Below, piece after piece: positions 8,866 through 18,200 of a stretch of DNA of 64,000 nucleotides. The position numbers were made by a program, and so were the translations under genes. The notes beneath the pieces were generated by a model that was not told the origin of the DNA, did not search any database, and saw only the letters and a program-made list of their open reading frames with translations. The stretch's first letter is position 1. Every line of letters starts with the position of its first letter. Source of the DNA: Ferrovibrio sp. MS7 (GTDB lineage Bacteria > Pseudomonadota > Alphaproteobacteria > Ferrovibrionales > Ferrovibrionaceae); the NCBI RefSeq assembly GCF_038404985.1, contig NZ_JBBKBA010000004.1, positions 124,001-188,000 on the forward strand, read 5' to 3'.

Positions 8866-9294
8866 CTAGTAGCCGAGCTTGGCCAATTCCACTTCGCAGC
8901 GCAGTTCAATTTCACCGATCAGCTCGGCCAATTGCGGGTCCGCCACCATCATGCGCTCCTGGCGCAGCATCTGGGCCAGGCCCTGCAACCGGTCCAGCGG
9001 GATGCGGCCCATCAGCAGGCCCTCCTGGATATCCTCCAGCTTGTCGAGCAGACCGGAACCGCGCCGGGCAGCGCGGCGGCGTTCCTGCTTGTGGGCATCG
9101 GCATCCACCGCCTGCAGCATCAGGGTGGCATCCAGCGCAGCCATCGGGGCCGCCCCGGTGACGCCGCTGGTGGCGGTTTCCGGGCCTTTTAAGTAGCTGG
9201 AAAAGCTGGCGCCACCGGCCGAACCGGTGCCGCCGGCACGCTTGGGTGCGCCGGGCTGAACGCCGCCGGGGCCGCCGATCTTGTTAATGCTCAT
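8866..9294 (-). CDS. fliX: Flagellar assembly regulator FliX
   Basis: FliX links basal-body assembly to FlbD activity in Caulobacter and related bacteria. The roughly 142-residue protein has a Gly-rich N-terminus (MSINKIGGPGG). Its helical C-terminal core reads 'LLDKLEDIQEGLLMGRIPLD' and ends 'AELIGEIELRCEVELAKLGY', typical of the family. An ATG nine bases upstream (9303) is also possible. It is divergent from flgI, and the shared region carries a palindrome and a sigma54 promoter. This is a fitting place for a FlbD-FliX circuit. Confidence 0.9.
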   Translation of the reverse strand: MSINKIGGPGGVQPGAPKRAGGTGSAGGASFSSYLKGPETATSGVTGAAPMAALDATLMLQAVDADAHKQERRRAARRGSGLLDKLEDIQEGLLMGRIPLDRLQGLAQMLRQERMMVADPQLAELIGEIELRCEVELAKLGY

Positions 9295-9332
9295 GCGCCG
9301 CATGGTGCCCGAGAAATTCCACCCGGTAAAGT

Positions 9333-9347
9333 CGGCAAATTTTGCCG
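9333..9347. promoter_or_regulatory. Perfect palindrome between fliX and flgI, possible FlbD/ftr-type site
   Basis: CGGCAAATTTTGCCG is a perfect 15-base palindrome, centred about 85 bases before the expected sigma54 start of flgI. It shares its core with the site at 4772-4788. A TTAACCAT sequence, resembling a CtrA half-site, follows at 9360-9367. Regulator identity is inferred from Caulobacter. Confidence 0.5.
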
Positions 9348-9398
9348 CCCGGCAGCCGCTTAACCATTATTTTCTCAATAAAATCAATGCACTCCGCG

Positions 9399-9415
9399 TT
9401 GGCACGATACTCGCA
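9399..9415 (+). promoter_or_regulatory. Sigma54 (RpoN) promoter of the flgI operon
   Basis: TTGGCACGATACTCGCA has GG (9401-9402) and GC (9413-9414) ten bases apart and is almost identical to the flgF promoter at 4872-4888. The expected start is near 9426, giving a leader of about 64 bases. Confidence 0.85.
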
Positions 9416-9489
9416 TCCATATTGCCCAAGACCGGGCGTTGGCAAGAATTGCCGGCGGATCGGTCAAACGACCAGAGAGAGCGACCACC

Positions 9490-10824
9490 ATGATCCGCAC
9501 TGCTTCCAACCGCTTCCGCCGCAAGGCCGCCAAACTGGCGGTCAGCCTCGTGGCTGCCTGCGCGATCCTGGCGGCACAGCCGGGCCCCGCCCTGGCCGGT
9601 TCCCGTATCAAGGACGTAGCCGACTTCGAGGGTATCCGCGAAAACATGCTGATCGGCTACGGCCTGGTGGTCGGCCTGGACGGCACCGGCGACAGCCTGA
9701 CCAACGCCCCCTTCACCAAGCAGAGCCTGCAGGCCATGCTGGAACGCCTGGGCGTCAACATCCGCGACGCCGGCAACTTCACCACCAAGAATATCGCCGC
9801 GGTGATGGTCACCGCCACGCTCCCCCCCTTCGCCCGCCATGGCAGCCGCATCGACGTCACCGTCTCCACGCTTGGCGACGCCAAGAGCCTGCAGGGCGGC
9901 ACCCTGATGGTGACGCCGCTACTCGGCGCTGATGGCGAGGTCTATGCCGTCGGCCAGGGCGCCGTCGCGGTCAGCGGCTTCAAGGCCCAGGGCGCCGCCG
10001 CCCAGATCACCCGTGGCGTGCCCACCGCCGGCCGCATCGCCAACGGTGCGATCGTCGAGCGCGAGGTCGGCTTTGAACTCGCCTCGCTGCCGGTGCTGCG
10101 CCTGGCGCTGAAGAATCCCGATCTCACCACCGCGCGGCGCATCAGCCAGGCGGTGTCGACCCTGGCCGGCGTACCGACCGCTCGCGCGCTGGACCCGACC
10201 ACGGTGCATATCGACGTGCCGCAGCGCTGGCGTGCCGACCTGATCGGTTTCATGACCGAGATCGAACAGTTGCAGGTCGAGACCGACCAAGTTGCCCGCG
10301 TGGTGATCGACGAACGCTCCGGCACCATCGTGATGGGCCCGAATGTGCGTATCGACACTGTTGCCATCGCCCAGGGCCAGCTCACCATCCGCGTTACCGA
10401 GACGCCGCAGGTATCGCAGCCGAACCCATTTGCGCCGGGCGGTGTTGCCGTGCCGGGCATTGCCGGCACCTCCGCCGCCACCGGCACCGTGCAGGTGCCG
10501 CGCATCGGCCCGGATGGTCAGCCGGTGCGCGATGCCCAGGGCAATGTGGTGTTCGATCCCGTGACCCAGGCCGTGCCGGGCACTGGCACGCCCACCGTGC
10601 CGGGCCAGGTCGGCGGCGGCGCGCAGACCGTGGTGGTGCCGCGCACCGATATCCAGATCGACGAACAGGTGGATCGCCGCCTGGCAGTGATGCAGCGCGG
10701 CGTGTCGCTGCGCGAGCTGGTGGATGGCCTTAATGCGCTGGGCGTCGGCCCGCGCGACATGATCACCATCCTGCAGGCGATCAAGGCTGCTGGCGCCTTG
10801 CAAGCCGAAATCCAGGTGATGTGA
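9490..10824 (+). CDS. flgI: Flagellar P-ring protein FlgI with an internal insertion
   Basis: FlgI forms the periplasmic P ring. I start at MIRTASNRF (9490), after an AGAGAGAG purine run. A Sec signal peptide ends near residue 37 (ALAG). The body is classical: '[20 protein letters not shown]', '[20 protein letters not shown]', and the C-terminal '[20 protein letters not shown]'. At 444 residues it is about 70 longer than usual. The extra length lies at about residues 315-390 as a Pro/Gly/Val-rich insert ('[12 protein letters not shown]', '[17 protein letters not shown]'). The start of flgJ follows after eight bases. Confidence 0.95.
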   Translation: MIRTASNRFRRKAAKLAVSLVAACAILAAQPGPALAGSRIKDVADFEGIRENMLIGYGLVVGLDGTGDSLTNAPFTKQSLQAMLERLGVNIRDAGNFTTKNIAAVMVTATLPPFARHGSRIDVTVSTLGDAKSLQGGTLMVTPLLGADGEVYAVGQGAVAVSGFKAQGAAAQITRGVPTAGRIANGAIVEREVGFELASLPVLRLALKNPDLTTARRISQAVSTLAGVPTARALDPTTVHIDVPQRWRADLIGFMTEIEQLQVETDQVARVVIDERSGTIVMGPNVRIDTVAIAQGQLTIRVTETPQVSQPNPFAPGGVAVPGIAGTSAATGTVQVPRIGPDGQPVRDAQGNVVFDPVTQAVPGTGTPTVPGQVGGGAQTVVVPRTDIQIDEQVDRRLAVMQRGVSLRELVDGLNALGVGPRDMITILQAIKAAGALQAEIQVM

Positions 10825-10832
10825 GGCCCGCC

Positions 10833-11183
10833 ATGATCAACGCCCAGGTCGCCTCCCCCATCGTCAACAATTACGCGGTCGAACAGGCCCGCGCCCAGCG
10901 CGCGAGCAACGATGCTGGCGGCAAGTTCATGGCCGCTGGCCCGCAGAGCGAAGCCTCAATGCGCAAGACCGCACAGGAGTTCGAATCCTACTTCCTCGGC
11001 CAGATGTTCGAGTTCATGTCGACCGGCATCAAGACCGACGGTCCCTTCGGCGGCGGCCAGGCGGAAGGCACCTGGCGCAGCTTCCTCAATCAGGAATACG
11101 GCAAGTCGATGGCGCAGAGCCGCGGCATCGGCATCGCCGACATGGTCTATCGCCAGATGCTCCAGCTTCAGGAGGCCAAGTGA
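10833..11183 (+). CDS. flgJ: Rod-binding protein FlgJ (N-terminal domain type, no muramidase)
   Basis: This 116-residue protein corresponds to the rod-binding domain of FlgJ, with '[20 protein letters not shown]' and '[20 protein letters not shown]'. The peptidoglycan hydrolase domain of enteric FlgJ is absent, as is normal in alphaproteobacteria. It follows flgI closely, and its stop overlaps the next ATG (TGATG), so it is coupled to flgN. Confidence 0.9.
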   Translation: MINAQVASPIVNNYAVEQARAQRASNDAGGKFMAAGPQSEASMRKTAQEFESYFLGQMFEFMSTGIKTDGPFGGGQAEGTWRSFLNQEYGKSMAQSRGIGIADMVYRQMLQLQEAK

Positions 11184-11752
11184 TGCAACCGCAACTGCAG
11201 CAACAGCAGCGGCAAGGTTTGCCGCCGGCACTGGCGCGGCGCCTGCAGCGCCCCGCCAGCAACCAGCCGCCCGAACCGGGCCGGCCACGTGATAACACCG
11301 GCGCCGGCGCCATCCCGCCGACCCCGAAGGAACTTTACGAACTCGGCGGCCAGCTCAAGGGCCTGATGCAGGAGGAAATCGCCGCCATCGATCGTCATGA
11401 CTATGCCGCGCTGGGTCCGCTCGGCGAGCGCAAGCGCATCATCTCCAGCCTGTTCAAGGAAAAGCAGAAGGTGATGATGGAGCATCTCGACACGCTGAAG
11501 GACGCACCGCGCGAGGAGCGCATGGTGCTGGCCGATCTGCTGGAAGAACTGCGCGAGATTGCCCGCAACAACGAAATCGCCGTGCGCGGCGCCCGCGATG
11601 GTCACCAGCGCTTCCTCAACGCCATCATCCGTGGCGCCACCAAGATGGAGCAGCTCGGCAACGGCTATTCCCGCAACGGCCGCTCCACTTCACTTTCCGC
11701 CAATTACGGCGCCCAGCGCCCGGTATCGCTGTTCAACGACACCAAGTGCTGA
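11183..11752 (+). CDS. flgN: FlgN-like flagellar export chaperone
   Basis: The 189-residue protein has a disordered Gln/Pro-rich N-terminus (about 1-45) and a long helical FlgN-type region (about 48-150). The helical region includes 'LYELGGQLKGLMQEEIAAID' and 'LADLLEELREIARNNEIAVR'. FlgN chaperones the hook-junction proteins FlgK and FlgL. The assignment rests on helix pattern and position after flgJ, and sequence similarity in this family is low. Its ATG overlaps the flgJ stop. Confidence 0.72.
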   Translation: MQPQLQQQQRQGLPPALARRLQRPASNQPPEPGRPRDNTGAGAIPPTPKELYELGGQLKGLMQEEIAAIDRHDYAALGPLGERKRIISSLFKEKQKVMMEHLDTLKDAPREERMVLADLLEELREIARNNEIAVRGARDGHQRFLNAIIRGATKMEQLGNGYSRNGRSTSLSANYGAQRPVSLFNDTKC

Positions 11753-11819
11753 TCGAGATCCGCGCAAGCGGTTTCCTGGGGGAATAACGCATTCGCGTTA
11801 GTACCTCTCTCTCACCTAA

Positions 11820-11849
11820 AGCCCCGCCAGCAATGGCGGGGCTCTTTTT
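11820..11849. terminator. Rho-independent terminator between flgN and the chemoreceptor gene
   Basis: AGCCCCGCCA-GCAA-TGGCGGGGCT is a perfect ten-base stem followed by CTTTTTA. It lies between two convergent genes. The A run on the left arm is short, so it is stronger for flgN. Confidence 0.9.
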
Positions 11850-11858
11850 ATTCAGGCT

Positions 11859-13763
11859 TCAGACGCGGAAGAACGCCACGACGCCGGCAAGGTCTTGCGC
11901 CTGGCTGTTAAGTGACTGCGCCGCCGCCGTGGTCTGCTCTACCAGGGCGGCATTGCGCTGCGTCATCTCGTCCATATGGCCTACCGCCGTGTTGACCTGC
12001 TCGAGTCCGGTGGCCTGCTCGCGGCTCGCCGCCGCGATCTCTGCGACGATATCCGACACCTTCTTGATCGAGGCGACGATATCGACCAGCGTGCCGCCGG
12101 CCTGGTTGACCAGCGCGACACCCTGGCGCACCTGGCCATTCGAGGTGCTGATCAGCGCCTTGATATCCTTCGAGGCATTGGCGGAACGCTGTGCCAGCGC
12201 CCGCACCTCCTGCGCCACCACGGCGAACCCCTTGCCTGCCTCACCCGCCCGCGCCGCTTCCACGGACGCATTCAAGGCCAACAGGTTGGTCTGGAAGGCA
12301 ATCTCGTCGATCAGCGCCACGATATCGGAAATCCGCCGCGCGCTTTCCTCGATGCCGCTCATCGCCGTCACCGCATCCTGCACCACGTTGCCGCCCTTGG
12401 CGGCGGCTTCGCGGGCTGCCTGGCTGAGCTGGTCGGCAGCAGCGGCATTGTCGGCATTCAGCTTCACCGTGGTGGTGATTTCCTGCATCGAGGCTGCGGT
12501 CTGCTCGATGCTGGCCGCCTGTGCCTCGGTACGGCTGGCAAGATCCTGGCTGCCAGTGGAAATCTCGGCGCTGGCACTCTGCACCGCCTGCGCCGTGCCG
12601 CTCAGGCGCCCGGCGACCTCGCGCAGCTTTGCCGCCGTGGCATTGACATTGCGCCGCAACTCGCCAAAGACGCCACGATATTCCGTGACGATGGAGCGCC
12701 CGAGATCGCCCTGTGCCATGCCGCCGAGCACATGGGCAAGTTCGCCGGTCACCTCGCGCAGGGTGGAGGACAGGCCATTGAGCTGCTGCGTCAGGGTAAG
12801 TTGAAACCCCTCCTTGCCGCTTTCATCCAATTGGATCGACAAGTCGCCGCTGGCGATGCGCTGGCAGAGATCGGCAATCTCGCGCGCTGCCGCCGCCTCC
12901 TGCGCCTCCCGCTCCTTGCGCCGGGCCTTGCTGTTGCGTGCCTGCTCGGCATTCTCCGCTTCCAGCCGCTTCTTCTCCTCGGCGTTGCGCTTGAACACTT
13001 CGACATTGCGCGCCATCACGCCGATCTCGTCGCCCCGGTCAACGCCAGGCACCATTGACTCCTCGTCACGTGCCAGCTTCGCCATCGAGTCAGACAGGCC
13101 ATTCAGCGGCTTGACGATGCCACTGCGCGCGATCAGGAAGGAAACCAGCAGCATCAGCGTAAGGCCGCCGATGCCGATAGAACTCAGCCGCGTGATGTGA
13201 TGATCGTAGTAGCGTTCCAGTTCGCGCCGCAATTCGCCAATATTTTCCGCATTGTCCTTGGCCAGAAGCTGCACCGCGCGGTTCAGCGCCTGGCGATTGC
13301 TGCGGTTAGCTTCGTTGTCGCCGAATTCGCGCGCCTTGGCCGGGGTCTCCTGCGAGCCAAGCCGCGCCAGTTCGGTGCGGAATTCGATGAACTGCTTCAC
13401 GCTGGTGAAGGCGGCGTTGCGGTCGGCATCAAGCTGCGCCGGCAGCAACGAGCGCCATTCCTGCATCGCCACGTCGATCTTCTTTAGGCCTTCAATCAGC
13501 AGCTTGCCGTAACGGTCCGCTTCTTGATTGGTATTCGACATATAGACGCCGCGCGATTCCATCACCACGGCATTGATCAGGCCGTTGACCTGCTCGGCGA
13601 TCACTGCCTGGCGGCTCTCGCGCTCGATCTGTGCCAGCTTGGCATTATAGGTGCGCAAGGCATCCACGCCCATATAGGTCATGGTAGCGCCGAGCAAACC
13701 GGCCAACAGGACGATGAAATAGATTTTGCCGCCAAGCCCGATACGGGCCAAAGCCTGGGTCAT
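11859..13763 (-). CDS. Methyl-accepting chemotaxis protein
   Basis: This transmembrane chemoreceptor has 634 residues. I start at MTQALARIG (13763), with GGGGAGG seven bases upstream. Membrane segments are at about 14-32 and 190-210. Between them lies a helical periplasmic ligand domain of about 155 residues of four-helix type. HAMP follows at about 211-263 ('[20 protein letters not shown]'), a second HAMP-like segment lies near 310-365, and the signalling domain covers about 380-634. Its conserved hairpin includes '[20 protein letters not shown]'. There is no C-terminal CheR-tethering pentapeptide. It is next to flagellar genes, but no che genes are in the window. The ligand is unknown. Confidence 0.95.
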   Translation of the reverse strand: MTQALARIGLGGKIYFIVLLAGLLGATMTYMGVDALRTYNAKLAQIERESRQAVIAEQVNGLINAVVMESRGVYMSNTNQEADRYGKLLIEGLKKIDVAMQEWRSLLPAQLDADRNAAFTSVKQFIEFRTELARLGSQETPAKAREFGDNEANRSNRQALNRAVQLLAKDNAENIGELRRELERYYDHHITRLSSIGIGGLTLMLLVSFLIARSGIVKPLNGLSDSMAKLARDEESMVPGVDRGDEIGVMARNVEVFKRNAEEKKRLEAENAEQARNSKARRKEREAQEAAAAREIADLCQRIASGDLSIQLDESGKEGFQLTLTQQLNGLSSTLREVTGELAHVLGGMAQGDLGRSIVTEYRGVFGELRRNVNATAAKLREVAGRLSGTAQAVQSASAEISTGSQDLASRTEAQAASIEQTAASMQEITTTVKLNADNAAAADQLSQAAREAAAKGGNVVQDAVTAMSGIEESARRISDIVALIDEIAFQTNLLALNASVEAARAGEAGKGFAVVAQEVRALAQRSANASKDIKALISTSNGQVRQGVALVNQAGGTLVDIVASIKKVSDIVAEIAAASREQATGLEQVNTAVGHMDEMTQRNAALVEQTTAAAQSLNSQAQDLAGVVAFFRV

Positions 13764-13929
13764 GTGCGCCTCCCCTGCGACTAGCGGCCAGCTTTCCATG
13801 AAGCCGACTCTGCTTTTCATTCCCGGCTAAAATTCTATGCCCAGGCGCGCCAGGGGGAAACAACCTTCTGCTGGGAGGCAGCGCTGCCAAACGCCCCGCC
13901 CTGTCAAAAAATCGTGTAGTTGCTACAAC

Positions 13930-15153
13930 TTATTCGATAGCGGGAGGATTCTTCGGCGTCGCAAGGTCGCTGCCCGCCAGGTTGGCGCCAGCCAGGTTGG
14001 TGCCTTCCATCTTCGAGCCGCGGAACTGGCAGCCGCGCAAATCGGCGCCGGAGAAGTTCGCTTCGCTCAAATTGGCATTCCAGCTTCGCCCGGTTGGGCG
14101 CCCCTGCCCGTCCAGCAATTGCAGCGCGCCGAAACGCGCGCCACGCAGCTTGGCGCGCAACAGCTTGGCCCGCTGCAAGGTGGCGCCGGCCATGTTGGAG
14201 CCATCCAGCGTCGCTTCCACCAGGTCGCAATCGGTGAAATCGGCCATGGTGAGGTCGCAATCGGTCAGCACGATATTGTGCAGGTCAGCAGCCCGGAACA
14301 GGGCGGCCCGCAGATCGAACCCGCCGAGATCAAGGCCCGCCAGAGTCTTGCCGCTGATATCGAAGCGCTGGCCCTTGGCACCGTTGGTATTGATCCACAG
14401 TGAATGCAGGTCCAGCTTGATCCGCAGCCAGGATGGCACCGGCGCATCGGAATTGCGCATCGCCGCATTGGTCAGGTTGGCACCGGAAAGATCGGTGGCG
14501 GAAAGATCGACATTGCGCAGATTGGCGCCGGAGAGATCGGCACCGGTGAGCCGCGCATGGGCCAGGTTGGCTCCCACCAGCACCGCCTCGCGCAACCGCG
14601 CGCCGGCCAGATTGGCGCCGGAAAGATCAGCGCCCGATAGATTGGCGGCGAAGAGATTCGAGCCGCTGAAATTGGCTTCCTTGGCCGAGGTCATCACCAG
14701 ATTGGCCTGGCTGAGATCGGCCTGGGTCAGATTGGCGCCATCAAGATTGGCGTTGAGCAGGTTGGTCTCGCGTTCACTGGTTTGCTGCGCGCCGTTCTTC
14801 CAGGTGACCATCTGGCCTGGCCGCAGGTCGGCTTCCGACAGGTCGGCGTCGGTTAGCTTGGCATCCATGAAATTCACCGCCCGCAGGTCGGTCTTGCGGA
14901 AGCTGGAGCCGCGCAGGTCGGCATTGTTGAAATCGCTGGAAAACAGGTCGCAGCCATCGAAACGGCTGCCGCGCAGCAGCGAGCCGGTGAAATTGCAGCC
15001 CGACAGGATGGCTTCGCGCAGGTCGAGATTCGTCAAAGACAGGCGCGACAATTCGAGATGCCGCACCATCAGGCGCTTGCCATTGCCCTGACCGGACAAA
15101 TAGCGGTGATGCGCATTCACCGCCTGCATGAAGGCCCTGGAATTGGGATCCAT
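13930..15153 (-). CDS. Pentapeptide repeat protein
   Basis: The 407-residue protein is made largely of A(D/N)LXX pentapeptides, for example 'ADLSGANLAGARLREAVLVG', which fold as a right-handed quadrilateral beta-helix. Two repeat blocks (about 38-228 and 262-400) are separated by a non-repeat linker containing 'PSWLRIKLDLHSLW'. There is no signal peptide or membrane segment, so it is probably cytosolic. The length and split architecture differ from the small DNA-mimic Qnr proteins. It lies 79 bases downstream of the giant repeat gene in the same direction, so the two may be linked, but the link is unproven. Confidence 0.9.
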   Translation of the reverse strand: MDPNSRAFMQAVNAHHRYLSGQGNGKRLMVRHLELSRLSLTNLDLREAILSGCNFTGSLLRGSRFDGCDLFSSDFNNADLRGSSFRKTDLRAVNFMDAKLTDADLSEADLRPGQMVTWKNGAQQTSERETNLLNANLDGANLTQADLSQANLVMTSAKEANFSGSNLFAANLSGADLSGANLAGARLREAVLVGANLAHARLTGADLSGANLRNVDLSATDLSGANLTNAAMRNSDAPVPSWLRIKLDLHSLWINTNGAKGQRFDISGKTLAGLDLGGFDLRAALFRAADLHNIVLTDCDLTMADFTDCDLVEATLDGSNMAGATLQRAKLLRAKLRGARFGALQLLDGQGRPTGRSWNANLSEANFSGADLRGCQFRGSKMEGTNLAGANLAGSDLATPKNPPAIE

Positions 15154-15232
15154 TTCGCCGCCAAATCCCCTGATTTCCGGGGCTTAGTAAAGCAGCCCGC
15201 CGCCGGCTTTTCCAGGGGATTTAGCCGCCGGA

Positions 15233-18200
15233 TCAGACCTGCTGGATATTGTCGATATCAAACTGCCACGGGCTTCCATTGGTGCCCGTGATGGTGCCGA
15301 TCAGAATTGCACCCGAGGAGAATTTGCCGTCGGCATCGTAGTACAAGCCACCGGTATCCTGGCGGTAGACAAAGCCGGCCTGACCGAAATTGACCGTATT
15401 GAATGCACTGGCCGAAGCGACCGACGTGATATTCACATTGTATTTGAGGTTCTGCGACAGCGTGAATGCATTGCCGGTCATGTCATTGGACCGATTTGTA
15501 TCCAGCTCGATGACATCATTGTTGGACATGCCGGTGACGTTCATGCGGTCGGCACTGCCGGCAGAGATGAAGGTGAAGTAGTCGGTACCTGAGCCACCCA
15601 CGGCAGTATTGACGCCGGCGCCGCCGACCATGCGAGCACCACCAGTGCCCCCGATCATCATGTCGTTGCCAGCCTCGCCATACAGGCGGTCGAAGCCTTC
15701 GCCGCCACTCAGCGTATCGTTGCCATCGCCACCATAGAGGCGGTCGCCATACTTCCAACCAGTCAGCGTGTCGTTGCCGCCGCCGCCATACATGGTGATC
15801 GAGGCGCCAAAACCAGTCGAGGTGATGACATCCGCGCCGGTGCCGCCATACACGGTCTGCACGCCGCTGACTTCGACCTTGTTGCTGCCATTGGCCAGCG
15901 TCAGCGTATCGCTGCCATAGCCAAGCTGCACCAGGCCGTTGGTCATCACCGTGCCGAGCGTGACATTGTCGGAGCCGCTGGAGCCGATGATGGTCTCGAC
16001 GTTGTTCACCGTCACGGTGTTGCTGCTGCCATCCAGCACCAGCTTGTCGTTGCCGCCGGCAAGGTCGACCGTGCCGCCATTGATGCGGCTCTTCATCACC
16101 AGCACATCGTCGGTATCGCCGCCACGCAGCGTCTCGACATTGCTGACCGAGAGATTGCCGGTGCCCTGCACCACCAGGGTGTCGGTGCCGCTGCCGAGAT
16201 CGACCACCACGGTATCGCTGCCGCCGAACAGCTTCAGCGTCACACTGTCGTTGCCGCTGCCGCCGACGATATTCTCGACATTGCTGATGGTCAGGCTGTT
16301 GGAAGCATTGGCCAGCACCAGCTTGTCGCTGCCGGCGCCCAGATCGATGCTGCCGTTGGCGATGGCGGCGCCGAGCGTCACCTGGTCGGCGCCAGTGCCG
16401 CCAGTGATAGTCTCGACATTGCTGGCGGTGAGCGTGTTGCTGCCATTGGCGAGCGTCAGGGTGTCGGTGCCGCCGAGCAGGTCAATATTGCCACCGGTCA
16501 CGGCGCCAGACATCACCACGGTATCACTGCCGCTGCTGCCCTTCACGGTCTCGACGCCGTTCAGTGTGGCGGCCAGGCCAGCCACGCCGAAGGTGACGGT
16601 GTCGCTGCCGCCGGCGAGATTGAGGTTGGCCGAGCCGTTCAGCGTGATGCTGTCATTGGCGCTGCCGCCAGTGATGGTCTCGACATTCACCACGGTGATG
16701 GTGTTGGTACCAGACGAGGACAAGGTCAGCGCATCGTTGCCGGCACCGAGGTCGATGAAGCCACCGGCCAAGCCCTGGGCCAGGGTGACGCTGTCATTGC
16801 CGGTGCCGCCGAGGATGGTCTCGGTGTTGTAGACCATCAGGCTGTTGGTGCCATTGGCAAGCTGCAGCTTGTCGCTGCCCGCGCCGAGGTCGATATGGCC
16901 ATTGGTGATCGCGGTGCCGAGCGTAACGCTATCGTTGCCGCTGTTGCCAATCACCGTCTCGCTGTTGCTCACCGTCACCGTGTTGGTGCCGTTGCCGAGC
17001 GTCAGTTTGTCGCTGCCCGCGCCGAGATCGTAGCTGCCGGCCGCCACGGCGGTGAGCAGCGTGATCGTATCGTTGCCGCTGCCGCCGGCAACGGTCTGCA
17101 CATTGGAGATGGTCAGCGTATTGTCGGCATTGGCGAGCTTGAGCATGTCGCTGCCGCTGCCCAGATCAATGCCGCTGCTGGTCAAGCCGCTGCCGAGGGT
17201 GACAACGTCGTTACCGCTGGAACCGGTGATGGTTTCGGTGTTGCTGACCGTGATCGTGCTGGCGCCGCTGAGTACGATGCGGTCACTGCCGGCGCCGAGA
17301 TCGTAGCTGCCGCCGGTGACGCCGCTGGAGAGCGTCAGCACATCGTTGCCAGTGCCGCCGATCACCTGCTCGATATTGTTCACCGCCACGGTGTTGCTGA
17401 AATTGCCAAGCTGCAGCGTGTCGCTGCCCGCGCCGAGATCAAGCTGCAGGCCAGAAGCGGCAGCCGCGAGCGTGACAGTATCGGCACCGGAACCGCCGGT
17501 GATGGTCTCGACATTGGCGACCGTGACAGTGGCGCCGCTATCGCTGAACTTCAGGATGTCGCTACCGGCGCCAAGATCGATGCTGCCGGAACCGGCGAAG
17601 GTGACACTGTCGTTGCCGGTGCCGCCGACAAGCTGCTCGACATTGGCAACCGTAAGCGAATTGGCGCCATTGGCGAGCGTCAGCTTGTCGCTGCCCGCAC
17701 CCAGATCAATGCTGGCATTGGTGACTAGGCTGCCGAGCGTGATCGTGTCGTTGCCGGTGCCGCCAATGACATTCTCGATGTTGCTCAGCACCGCCGAATT
17801 GTCGGCATTGGCGAGCTTCAGGCTATCGGTACCGGCACCAAGATCGATATTGCCGTTAGCAATGGCGGCGCTGAGCGTGACACCATCATTGCCGCTGCCG
17901 CCCTGGATGGTTTCGGCATTCGCGACCGTCACGGCATTGTTGGCACCGGTCAGGATCAGCTTGTCCGAGCCCCAGCTCAGGTCGACATTGCTGGTACCGG
18001 CGATATTCACCACGTCGTTGCCGGCGCTGCCGGTAACGGTCTCGACATTGGCGATGGTGAGATTATTGGTGCCGTTGGACAGGATGAGCTGATCGTTGCC
18101 GGCGCCGAGGTCGATGGTGCCGCTCTGCTCCAGGCCCAGCGTGACGACATCATTGCCGGCGCCGCCATAGATGGTCTCGACGCAAGTGGCCGTGACAGTG

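Noticed and set aside
9360-9367. TTAACCAT as a CtrA binding site before flgI
   Set aside because: Only a half-site is present, and the TTAA-N7-TTAA partner is missing. Kept as a remark, not a separate feature.
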